NCBI RefSeq assembly: GCF_000383575.1
Contig: NZ_KB911579.1
Span: forward strand, 3,707 to 67,706
From: Salinispora oceanensis
GTDB lineage: Bacteria > Actinomycetota > Actinomycetes > Mycobacteriales > Micromonosporaceae
Reading direction: 5' to 3'
Length of the DNA: 64,000 bases
In this document: in pieces, positions 56,145 to 64,000 of the stretch
Position numbering within the stretch: the stretch's first letter is position 1
Layout of the letters: every line of letters begins with the position of its first letter
Made by a program: the position numbers and the translations under genes
The notes under the pieces: model-generated
What the model was told of the DNA's origin: nothing
Seen by the model: only the letters and a program-made list of their open reading frames with translations
Databases searched by the model: none

Positions 56145-57125
56145 CCAGGGCTCCGGCAAGGTAGCGATATGACCGTTGCGGCCGGTTGGGTGGGGACGCT
56201 CCGGATCATGGTGGTATAGAGACGGGCGCGGCCTTTCGATGATCATCCAGGTGTCGAGTCTGGGAAGATCAAAGAGGACCACGCCCGTTGGGATCAACAT
56301 CGCTGATTGATGTGTTGGCCGTGCACGCGGACCACCTGGATGAGTCGTTGCCGGTCCAACGCCGGTCGAGCCTGGTCACGGCGTTGGCGGCAGTGCCGGA
56401 CCGGCGAGACCCCCGCGGTGTCGTCCATGCGTTGCCCGCGGTCCTGGCCACTGCCGTCGCGGCGGTGCTGACCGGTGCCCGCTCCGCGGCGGCGGTCGCG
56501 GAATGGGCCGCTGATGCGCCGCAGCAGGTCCTCGCTGAACTGGGCGTGTTCCGGGATCCGTTCACCGGGGTGCATCGAGCTCCGGACGAGTCCACGTTCC
56601 GGCGAATCCTGGCCGGTGTCGACGCCGACGCCCTGGACGACACGGTCGGTCGGTGGGTCCTCGCGTGCCAGCCGGCGGCGACCACCGGGCGACGGGTGTA
56701 CAGCGTGGACGGCAAAACCTTGCGGGGCAGCGGCCCGGCCGGTGAACAGGTGCATCTCCTCGCAGTACTCGACCAGCACACCGGGACGGTCCTGGGCCAG
56801 GTCGACGTCGACGGCAAGACCAACGAGCTGACCCGCTTCCAGCCGCTGCTGGGCTCTCTCGACCTGACCGCGGTGGTCGTCACCGCCGACGCGTTACACA
56901 CCCAGCGCGAGCATGCCCGCTGGCTGGTCGACACCAAGAAGGCCGCCTACGTCTTCACCGTGAAGAAGAAACACTCTGCGCAACACGGCGATCAACCTGC
57001 TCCGGCTAACCGGCATCACCACCATCGCTGCAGCCCTACGCCACAACAGCCGAAACCCATACCGGCCACTCCAACTACTCGGACTCGACTGAAACGGCCA
57101 TATCGTCACCTTGCCGGAACCCTGG
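56145..57125 (+). mobile_element. ISAs1-type element with internal deletion
   Basis: Imperfect inverted repeats at 56,145-56,177 and 57,093-57,125 (share CCAGGG, CCGGCAAGGT and CGATATG). The element is 981 bp, short for ISAs1 types, because part of the transposase is missing. Confidence 0.72.
56288..57092 (+). pseudogene. ISAs1-family transposase, internally deleted
   Basis: TTG 56,288 start. The first 220 residues follow the family closely: ALAAVPDRRDPRGVVHALPA, then DESTFRRIL, VYSVDGKTLRGSG, HLLAVLDQHTGTVLGQVDV and VVTADALHTQREHA. After VFTVKKKH about 100 residues are missing, and the conserved C-terminus (LRNTAINLLRLTGITTIAAA and GLD, stop 57,090) follows in another frame. The third catalytic acidic residue region is lost. 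Inactive in cis. Confidence 0.82.
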
Positions 57126-57167
57126 CGAGGCAGCCAACCGGGGCGCGTCACTTCGTAAAAACCCGGG

Positions 57168-57413
57168 CTAATGTGCAGATATGATCGACCAAAGAAGGCT
57201 CACAAGCATCGCCAGCAAAATCATCCAGACCAAGGCTTTGGTCGCGAGTCGTGCACGAGGTGTACGGGCCTCGGCTAGCCGGCCAAGCATCTCGACCTTC
57301 GACTCAAACAGGTACGGGCTGGGACTGTCGGCGGTCCTGAACTTCAGTGGGTCGGTGGGTGGTCCGGTGTCTGGCCTGCTGGGTTTGTCCGGATCTGAAC
57401 TTGCCATCGTCAC
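57168..57413 (-). CDS. Small single-span membrane protein
   Basis: 81 residues from GTG 57,413, chosen because GGGAGG lies seven bases upstream; an ATG at 57,407 is an alternative. A polar N-terminal 45 residues (Pro/Asp-rich) and a short basic helix precede one C-terminal membrane span (ALVWMILLAMLVSLLWSII). Possibly a tail-anchored protein of the integrated element. No family recognised. Confidence 0.55.
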   Translation of the reverse strand: MTMASSDPDKPSRPDTGPPTDPLKFRTADSPSPYLFESKVEMLGRLAEARTPRARLATKALVWMILLAMLVSLLWSIISAH

Positions 57414-57708
57414 AGTATGTCCTCCCAAAGATGCCACGCACAACCGGCCAACGAGTTGACAAGCCTATGTAGGGTTCTGCCGCTGCTCGAACACGGCAGC
57501 GGCAGACCCGTTTTCTTCTTAAACAGGACGGGCGACAGGAGGCGGCGGTGTATTCATTGGCATCCGGATGCCGGTCGATGGATCACACATCACAACTATC
57601 CTGTAGATCAACGACTGCCCCTGGCATGCTGGACTGGAATTCCATTCCCAATTTCCGGGTAGCGTGCAAATGAGTCCGGGTGAAGCGCATTTTCTTGCTC
57701 TGTAACGA

Positions 57709-58305
57709 TGGGCCACCCTCGCGGCGGTCAACCTCACCCTCGCCGAACGACGCGGCGCCCCCGGTACCGGACGGGTCTACACCGGCGACTCCCGGCAGCT
57801 ACCCGCCCTACTACCACCACAGATACACGGCAAGGTCACCCTCGTCGTCACCTCACCGCCATACGGGCCCTCCACCCACGGCCAGGTCCGCACCTCCGGC
57901 CCCCGACACGGGAAGGTCCAAAGGTTCACCACCGCTACGGCACCAGCGACAACCTCGCCTACCGCGACCACGACACCCTCGCCACCGGCTTCACCGACAT
58001 CCTCACCGGCTGCCGAACCGTCCTACGACCCGGCCGGACACCTCGTCATCACCGCCCGCCCCTACCGTAGCCACGGCGAACTCATCGACATCCCCGGCAT
58101 GATCGTCGCCGCCGGACACACCGCCGGACTCGAACTCGTCAAAGAGTGCATCGCCCTCATCGCCGCCGTCCGCAACGGCCGGCTCATACCCCGCGCCTCC
58201 TTCTTCCAAATCAAAAACGTCGGCGACGCCATCGACCACGGCGACCCACAGTGGCTCGTCCAGCACGAAGACGTGATCATCTTCAAGGTGAAAGGCGAAT
58301 ATTGA
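57709..58305 (+). pseudogene. DNA methyltransferase (N6/N4 type), frameshifted
   Basis: Coding similarity starts without a start codon and reads GRVYTGDSRQL, then LVVTSPPYGPSTHGQV, the catalytic (T)SPPY motif of amino-methyltransferases. The frame changes near 57,922 (then RYGTSDNLAYRDHDTLATGF) and near 58,030 (then HLVITARPYRSHGELIDIP, and QWLVQHEDVIIFK to TGA 58,303-58,305). N-terminus missing. The original enzyme probably methylated element or host DNA; no restriction partner is seen. The preceding 295 bases (57,414-57,708) hold nothing recognisable. Confidence 0.72.
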
Positions 58306-58481
58306 TGAGTGATCGCCTGCCGGAGCAGACGATCACGACCTCCGCGTCGAGACCAACACCGACCGTCGAGTTTCGTATCGAACCAGTGTTAGCCGACACC
58401 GTGGCCTGCGCGCTCCTGACCTTGCTGCAACGCTCGTCAGCGACGAATAGTCAGGGGCCCGCCGAGTCCACAGACGCTTGA
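58305..58481 (+). CDS. Small hypothetical protein coupled to the methyltransferase
   Basis: 58 residues; ATG 58,305 overlaps the methyltransferase stop (TGATG), indicating translational coupling. The product has a Thr/Pro-rich N-terminus and a short hydrophobic helix (VACALLTLLQRS). It lies about 105 bases before the serine recombinase. Function unknown. Confidence 0.5.
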   Translation: MSDRLPEQTITTSASRPTPTVEFRIEPVLADTVACALLTLLQRSSATNSQGPAESTDA

Positions 58482-58586
58482 TCCCTTAATGCCGGTATGC
58501 GTTGATCTGATAGCGACACGTCCACGGTCACCCCATTCCCGGGTGACCGTGGACGCGCACCCCACAACACCCGAGAGGCACTCTTC

Positions 58587-60325
58587 GTGACCACCGACGT
58601 ACCTCGCATCGAAGATGCGACTGCCACCCTCGCTGACCACGAACATCAACGGTTCGCGTTTTACGGCCGCGTTTCCACCGAGGACCAACAGGACCCTGTA
58701 GCCTCTAGGAACTGGCAGCGCAACCGCGTCACCGGCCTCATCGAACCGGCCAGCGGCATCATCGTCGCCGAATTCTTCGACGTCGGCCTGTCGCGCTCCC
58801 TGCCGTGGAAGCGCCGGCCTCAGGCCGCCAAGCTTCTGGACGTTCTCGCCGACCGTAACCGCGGTTCGACGCCGTCGTGATCGGTGAGCCCCAACGCGCG
58901 TTCTACGGCAACCAGTACAGCCTGACCATGCCCGTCTTCTCGCACTACGGCGTCGGCCTGTGGGTGCCGGAAGTCGGCGGCGCGATCGACCCTGAGTCCG
59001 AAGCCCATGACTTGATCATGAGCGTCTTCGGCGGTATGTCCAAAGGCGAACGAACTCGGGTGAAAGTCCGCGTCCGCACCGCAATGACCTCCCAGGCAAA
59101 AATCGAAGGCAGGTTCCTCGGCGGACGCCCACCCTACGGATACCGCCTCGCCGACGCCGGACCACACCCCAACCCAAGCAAAGCCGCCGACGGCCGCCGC
59201 CTACACAAGCTCGAACCCGACCCGACAACCGCACCCGTCGTACGCCGAATCTTCGCCATGTACCTCGCCAACAACGGCTACGTCGCCATCGCCGAGGCAC
59301 TCACCCGCGACGGCATCGCCTCACCATCAGCCGCCGGCCCCGCCCGCAACCCCCACCGCACCGGCGAAGGCTGGGCCAAAAGCGCCGTCAAAAACATCCT
59401 GTCCAACCCCCGCTACACCGGCCGCCAGGTATGGAACAAACAACGCAAGGACGAGGTACTCCTCGACGTCAACGACGTCGCCCTCGGCTACGAAGCCCGC
59501 ATGCGCTGGAACGACAAGAACTCGTGGGTATGGTCCGACACGATCGCCCACCCACCACTCGTCACCGTCAACGACTTCGAACTAGCCCAAACGATCATGA
59601 ACGCCAGCGGCAGCGGCCGCACCAGTACCCAACCACGTAAAGCGCGCTACCCCTACATCCTTCGCGGACTCATGCTCTGCGGGCTGTGCGGACGCAAGAT
59701 GCAGAGCCACCAGGCACACGAGACCGCCTACTACCGATGCCGCTATCCCAACGAGTACGCCCTGGCCAACCACATCCAGCACCCCCGCAACATCTACGTC
59801 GCAGAACGAGACATCGTCCCCGCACTCGACAACTGGCTCCTCACCGTGTTCGCCCCACACCGACTCACCGACACGATCCGCCGGCTCCACGCCGCCCAAC
59901 CCCACACCGAACCCGACACCACCACCCCGAACATCACCGCCGCCAACAAGATCATCGCTGCGTGCGCCGCCAAACTCCTCCAGTACCGCGCCATCGCAGA
60001 CGCCGGAGGCGACGCCACCACCATCGCCACCTGGATCGCCGAGGTCAACGCCCAGCGCGCCGCTGCCCTCGCCCAACGCGACACCGCAACCGCACAGAAA
60101 CAGTCTCCTGACCGCCTCACCGAGAACGACATCCGACGCCTCGTCGGCAGCTTCGACAACATCCGCAACACCCTGCGCGACGCCCGCAGCGAGGACAAAC
60201 GCACCGTCTACCGCGAGCTACGGCTCACCCTCACCTACAACCCCGGCCAAAACAAAATCAGCGTCGAGGCCAAGCCCGACGCTGATTACTGTGGAGTAAC
60301 TGTACGTGTCCGAGGGGGGACTTGA
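58587..60325 (+). pseudogene. Large serine recombinase 2, one frameshift
   Basis: ATG 58,587. The resolvase domain begins FAFYGRVSTEDQQDP (nucleophile Ser near residue 31) and runs to LLDVLADRNRG. One T appears to be missing near 58,863; the downstream frame (from about 58,864) restores AVVIGEPQRAFYGNQ, the recombinase domain (PTTAPVVRRIFAMY, NPRYTGRQVWNKQRKDEVLL), the zinc ribbon (CGLCGRKMQ and YYRCRYPNEY) and the coiled coil. A GTG at 58,877 overlaps the upstream stop as GTGA, so two polypeptides are an alternative reading. Total about 578 residues, near normal. The last codons lie antisense over the tRNA-Leu gene. Sequencing error or a real lesion cannot be told apart. Confidence 0.83.
60306..60320. 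other. att-like 15-base core, copy 2, at the tRNA-Leu 3' end
   Basis: GTGTCCGAGGGGGGA. On the minus strand it covers the 3' acceptor strand, the discriminator A and part of the T stem of tRNA-Leu. Same orientation as 55,610-55,624. Confidence 0.6.
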
Positions 60326-60390
60326 ACCCCCACGCCCTATACGGGCACTAGCACCTCAAGCTAGCGCGTCTGCCATTCCGCCACCCGGAC
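60307..60390 (-). tRNA. tRNA-Leu (anticodon GAG)
   Basis: 84 bases without encoded CCA. The acceptor stem pairs GTCCGGG with CTCGGAC (one G-T). The anticodon arm CTAGC TTGAGGT GCTAG gives anticodon GAG, reading CUC and CUU. A long variable arm (TGCCC, loop, AGGGCG) and T arm GGGGGTTCAAGTCCCCC follow, and the discriminator is A, as expected for leucine. The serine recombinase gene overlaps its 3' end on the other strand. Confidence 0.95.
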
Positions 60391-60579
60391 TTGCCTCGTC
60401 CAGCCTACCGTCGATTACCGAAGTGATCTTCTCACCTGTCGGCTACCCGGCGGGCCGCACGAGGATTTACTGTACACCGCCCGGATGGATCATGCACATC
60501 GGCTCTCGGCGGGTGGCAATACCGGACAGGAGGGCTGTTGCAGTAGCGTCGGGGCACGTCGGGCCGGCAGCATGGCCAC

Positions 60580-61866
60580 GTGTCGTATCCCTCGCCCTCT
60601 ACCTTGGCCGCGGTGCAGCATCGGGCTCTCGCTCTGCGTCACGCCGGTGACCTGGCCGGCGCGCGTCAACTCCTCACCGACATGGTGGAGTCGGCCCATC
60701 CGCCACCGTACGGCCCGGATCATCCCGAGGTGCTCGGCGCCGCGCACCTCCTGGCGCGGCTGCACCGGGAGGCCGGCGACCCGAGCGCCGCCCGTCGGGT
60801 GTTGGAGGAGACCCTCGCGGCGGCCGAGCGTCTCCGGTCGGACACCGATCCCCTGTTGCTGGCGCTCGTCTTCGAGCTGGCGACCGTCGCGGACGAGCTC
60901 GGCAACCGACACGAGGCCCGCCGCAACTTCCACCGGATCTTGGCCACCGGTCCGGCCGCGCTCGGCGCCGACCATTCGTCGGTCCGCGCGGCGCGGGCCT
61001 ACCTCGCCGAGGCCGGCCCAGCTGATGGCTCCGGTACCCCGAGCTCTCCGTACCCCGCGCAGCACAGCCCCGGGGGTCCGGGGGCCGGGATGGTCGCGGC
61101 GCCGCCCTCGGATGTTCGACGGACGCAGCCACCGGTTCCACCGGAGGCCGCGCCGGCTCGACCGGGTCTGTCTCCCAATCCTGCCGGCCCTGCGACACCG
61201 CAGCGGCCGACGGTCGGACCGAGACCGGACGGGCACGGCAGCAGGCGACGGCCCCGACCACACCAGCCTTGGGGACCGCGATCCACGTACGGCACCTCCG
61301 GTGCCCGCCCCGCACCTGGGGTTCCGGCCGGTGAACCCACGCCGGACCCACCCCGGATGATGATGGACGACACGGTGGTCGGTCTGCTGCCTGCCGCACC
61401 TCCGGCACCGGAGCCGCGGCGGCGCGGCCGGAACTGGACCGCGATGGTCGCGGTGCTCGCCGCGGCGGGCGTGGCCGCGGTGGCGATCGTCGGCACGGGT
61501 GTGGTGGTATTTCTTCGGACCGATCCGGCGGTCGCTCCGCTACCGGAGGCGCCGCGGGCGTCGGCGGCGGGAACGCCGAGCGGGGTGCCGAGTGCGCCGC
61601 CGCCGACGGAGCTGAGTTTGCGGGATGACCTGACCTCGGTGACTCTCACCTGGACCGACCCGTCCGGCGGCGTTGTTCCATTCGTGGTTGCCGCCGGTCA
61701 GGCGGGGCAGCAGTTGGGGGCGAAGGATCGGGTGGAGCCGGGGCGGACCAGCTACACGCTCAATGGCCTGAGTGCCGAGGTGGACTACTGCTTCACGGTG
61801 CTGGCGGTGTATTCCACGGAGACGTTCACCACCTCCGGGCAGGTGTGCACCAACCGCGAGCGGTAA
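60580..61866 (+). CDS. TPR-like, single-span protein with Fn3-like C-terminus
   Basis: 428 residues from GTG 60,580; no good ribosome-binding site, so the start is uncertain. Residues 1-145 form TPR-like helical pairs (ALALRHAGDLAGARQLL, HLLARLHREAGDPSAARRVL, VADELGNRHEARRNF). A Pro/Gly-rich cytosolic linker (150-280) follows, then one membrane span (about 288-312, after RRRGRNW). The C-terminal 85 residues outside show Fn3-like strands (SVTLTWTDPSGG, TSYTLNGLSAEVDYCFTVLAV) with two Cys. Probably an envelope scaffold. The next gene also has Fn3 domains, which suggests related roles. Confidence 0.82.
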   Translation: MSYPSPSTLAAVQHRALALRHAGDLAGARQLLTDMVESAHPPPYGPDHPEVLGAAHLLARLHREAGDPSAARRVLEETLAAAERLRSDTDPLLLALVFELATVADELGNRHEARRNFHRILATGPAALGADHSSVRAARAYLAEAGPADGSGTPSSPYPAQHSPGGPGAGMVAAPPSDVRRTQPPVPPEAAPARPGLSPNPAGPATPQRPTVGPRPDGHGSRRRPRPHQPWGPRSTYGTSGARPAPGVPAGEPTPDPPRMMMDDTVVGLLPAAPPAPEPRRRGRNWTAMVAVLAAAGVAAVAIVGTGVVVFLRTDPAVAPLPEAPRASAAGTPSGVPSAPPPTELSLRDDLTSVTLTWTDPSGGVVPFVVAAGQAGQQLGAKDRVEPGRTSYTLNGLSAEVDYCFTVLAVYSTETFTTSGQVCTNRER

Positions 61867-62012
61867 CTCGCCAGGAAGTACGCTGCGTGCACACAGGTGG
61901 ACGGTACGGGTTCCCCCAGCGTTGCACGCCAAATAGGATGGCACCCGACTTCCGGGAGGGCCGCCATTTCGGACCCGTCACCTGCTCAAACGATACGGGG
62001 AGGCAGTTGGTT

Positions 62013-64000
62013 GTGGCCACCGTCAACGATGTCGGGACTCCACGCCGCCGGTTTCGTGGTGGGCTGGTCACCATCGCCACGGTGACGGCACTGCTGGCCG
62101 CGATGGGGCTTACTGTGCTCGGGGTGGGCGCCGCTGACAACGCGGTGGCCACCTTCGACGCCAGTTCCTGGCTGTGGAGCAGTGTTCGCGGTGAGTTGGC
62201 TCGGGTCAACGGGGTGACGGCGCGGGTGGACACCCGGCTGGAGGTTCCGGGTGCGCGGCAGCATCCGGTGCAGGTCGCCCAGAGCGACCGGCTGCTCGTT
62301 CTGCGGGATCTGAGCACGGGCCAGGTCAGCTCGCTGGACCTCGCCACGTTGCGGATCCTCGCGACCTCCCCCACCACGCCCGGTCTCGGGGTGAACGTCG
62401 TGCTGCACGAGGAGGCGGCGTTCGTGGTGGACGCGGTGCAGGGCGTTGTCCGGCAGCTCGATCCGCGGTCGCTGACACCGATCGGCAACTCGGTCCACTT
62501 TCCCCCCGGCATCACCGGTGGCTCATTTGATGGTGCGGGTCGCCTGTGGGTTGCGGTGCCGAGTGAGGGAACCGTCTCGGCGATCAGCGCCGCGCCGCTG
62601 CCGTCGCCGTCGGCCGCCGCCGAGGGGGGCCTGAACCCAGAGCTGATCGAGACGTACGACATCACCGAGCCGCAGCACGAGTTAATGGTCTCGGCGCTGG
62701 ACGACGGGGTGGCGGTGCTCGACCGGACGGCGGGCTCACTGATCATGGTGCGCCACGGGGATGTGACGCGGACACCGCTGGTGACCTCCGCGCCGGCGGT
62801 GCTGCCCGCCCGTACCAACGGGTCGGCGGTGCCGGTGACGGTGCCGTCACAACGGCAGGTGCACGTGGTCAGCGGCGGGGTGGTCACGAACTTCACGGTG
62901 CCCGGCGATGGGGATGACCTCAGCCCGGCGGTGTCGTGGGCGGGTCGGTTCTACTGTGCCGACGAGGCCACCGGCACCGTGTATGTGCTCGACGAGTCCG
63001 GCCGGCTGGTCGATTCGATGTCCGGCGCACCGGCTGGTCCGCTTGAGCTGGAGGTTCGGGAGAACCACCTGTTCATCAATGCTCCGGACGCGTCGACCGC
63101 CCGGGTGGTGGACGACCGGCACCGGATGCGGGAGGTCGACAAGTACGCCAACGACGTGCTGGGTGGTGACCCGCCGCCCGCTCCCCCACCGCCGCCCCCG
63201 CCCCCGAAGAAGCCGAAGGAGAGCCGGCCGGGTCCACCGCAGGCGGTCACCGCGGCGGCCGGGGACGCCCAGGCCCGGGTGAGCTGGCGGGCTGCCGCCG
63301 CCAATAACGCCGAGATCATCAAGTACGTGGTGTCTGGCGGTGGGCAGCGCGTCGAGGTCGGCGCCAACCAGCGGGCGGTGGAGATCAAGGGGCTGACCAA
63401 CGGGGAGACGTACGCGTTCTCGGTGTTCGCGGTCAACGCCAAGGGGGACGGTCCGGCCCGCACCAGTAACCCGGTGACACCGACGGCGGAGGTGCCGGAC
63501 CCGCCGGCGAGCGCGACCGCCGAGGCGCGCCCGGACGGGACGGTCGTGGTGCGCTGGCCGGCGGCGAACGGGCAGGGCAACACGATCGACCGGTACGTGG
63601 TGACGGCCACCTCGGCCGGCACGAACTCCCTGGCCGGGGAGGCGACCGGGACGGAGCTGGTGGTGCCGGCGGGCGAGTTGGAGTTCGGCCGGCAGTACGC
63701 GTTCTCGGTCGTCGCGGTCAATGACAAGGGTGCGGGTTCGACGGCCTCGCCGGTGAGTAACACGGTGGTGCCCTACGCGCCGCCGGGGGAACCGGTGGAG
63801 TTGCAGGCCACGACGGTGGCGGAGCAGCCGGGGACGGTCGCGGTGCAGTGGGGGCCGGCGGCGGAGAACGGCCGGCCGGTGACGGCGTACCTGGTGGACG
63901 TGGGTGGTCAGCAGAGTGAGGTGACCGACACTCGGACGACGGTCGGCGGGCTGGGTGACGGGCAGCAGGTCACGGTCAAGGTGCGGGCGGTCAACGAGGC
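62013..64000 (+). CDS. Surface protein: signal anchor, propeller-like region, Fn3 repeats (runs off the edge)
   Basis: GTG 62,013 with GGGGAGG nine bases upstream; at least 662 codons, no stop before the window end. A basic start and hydrophobic segment (about 18-40) act as signal or anchor. Residues about 65-375 show repeating strands with loops such as LDLATLRILATS, QLDPRSLTPIGNS and FYCADEATGTVYVLDESG, like a beta-propeller. A poly-Pro/Lys hinge (about 387-402) leads to at least three Fn3 domains (about 408-490, 495-590, 593 onward). A TTA codon at 62,682 would make translation depend on the bldA tRNA in relatives. Function unknown; probably cell-surface binding. Confidence 0.85.
   Translation, partial: MATVNDVGTPRRRFRGGLVTIATVTALLAAMGLTVLGVGAADNAVATFDASSWLWSSVRGELARVNGVTARVDTRLEVPGARQHPVQVAQSDRLLVLRDLSTGQVSSLDLATLRILATSPTTPGLGVNVVLHEEAAFVVDAVQGVVRQLDPRSLTPIGNSVHFPPGITGGSFDGAGRLWVAVPSEGTVSAISAAPLPSPSAAAEGGLNPELIETYDITEPQHELMVSALDDGVAVLDRTAGSLIMVRHGDVTRTPLVTSAPAVLPARTNGSAVPVTVPSQRQVHVVSGGVVTNFTVPGDGDDLSPAVSWAGRFYCADEATGTVYVLDESGRLVDSMSGAPAGPLELEVRENHLFINAPDASTARVVDDRHRMREVDKYANDVLGGDPPPAPPPPPPPPKKPKESRPGPPQAVTAAAGDAQARVSWRAAAANNAEIIKYVVSGGGQRVEVGANQRAVEIKGLTNGETYAFSVFAVNAKGDGPARTSNPVTPTAEVPDPPASATAEARPDGTVVVRWPAANGQGNTIDRYVVTATSAGTNSLAGEATGTELVVPAGELEFGRQYAFSVVAVNDKGAGSTASPVSNTVVPYAPPGEPVELQATTVAEQPGTVAVQWGPAAENGRPVTAYLVDVGGQQSEVTDTRTTVGGLGDGQQVTVKVRAVNE

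Larger units (their letters stand above)
55610..60320 (+). mobile_element. Degenerate serine-recombinase element at tRNA-Leu
   Basis: The 4.7 kb between the two 15-base copies holds an ISAs1 remnant, a small membrane protein (minus), a broken DNA methyltransferase, a coupled small frame and a nearly intact large serine recombinase. The recombinase lies at the tRNA end. This fits an integrated element that has lost most of its cargo. No replication or transfer genes are visible. The boundaries rest only on the repeat. Confidence 0.5.

Overview
The window is high-GC actinomycete DNA, most likely from a Micromonosporaceae-type genome. The evidence is a very large modular type I polyketide synthase (PKS) locus, DivIVA-domain coiled-coil proteins, a gylR/gylCAB-like glycerol operon, frequent GTG starts and a bldA-type TTA codon. 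No ribosomal marker is present, so the genus is inference.

Region 1 (1-35,272, all minus strand) is an assembly line of three collinear PKS genes transcribed from 35,272 toward 1. PKS A holds a KSQ-AT-ACP loading module, predicted to make an acetyl starter from malonyl, and a fully reducing module 1. PKS B holds modules 2-4. PKS C holds modules 5 and 6 and the start of module 7. Docking helices link A to B and B to C. Predicted pattern: M1 malonyl, fully reduced; M2 branched extender, A-type alcohol; M3 methylmalonyl with DH and KR (the KR lacks its catalytic Ser); M4 malonyl, B-type alcohol; M5 malonyl, DH and KR; M6 branched extender, A-type alcohol; M7 unknown. Two faults stand out. Module 4 carries a cluster of frameshifts (about 14.1-15.13 kb). 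PKS C is cut inside the module 7 KS at a run of ten T, beyond which the first 1,261 bases exactly repeat an internal piece of PKS A; this looks like a misassembly or a rearrangement.

Region 2 (35.3-38.0 kb) is a long non-coding gap followed by two tandem DivIVA-domain proteins. Region 3 (38.1-42.8 kb) is a graveyard of broken genes and mobile DNA: a thiopeptide/lantibiotic-type biosynthesis fragment, an IS30 remnant, an intact ISL3-type element, and fragments of a histidine phosphatase, a recombinase, an APH-type kinase and an integrase-like protein. Region 4 (42.8-51.6 kb) is mostly intact: a DUF899 protein, an SRPBCC protein, a truncated aryl-AMP ligase, then glycerol catabolism (glpK and an iclR regulator on the minus strand; glpF-glpK-glpD divergent on the plus strand). 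The two glycerol kinases are paralogues.

Region 5 (51.6-60.4 kb) holds a decayed integrase-core IS, pyrE, and two degenerate large serine recombinase cassettes in tandem beside tRNA-Leu(GAG). The two cassettes end in the same 15-base sequence, which is also the 3' end of the tRNA, so they look like tandem integrations. The second cassette carries an internally deleted ISAs1 element, a small membrane protein, a broken DNA methyltransferase and a nearly intact recombinase whose end overlaps the tRNA. Region 6 (60.5-64.0 kb) has a TPR/transmembrane/Fn3-like protein and a propeller-plus-Fn3 surface protein running off the right edge.

No complete novel system is evident. The strongest unusual features are the tandem serine-recombinase/tRNA-Leu arrangement, the two AT domains with a non-canonical specificity motif, and the duplicated and broken left end of the PKS.
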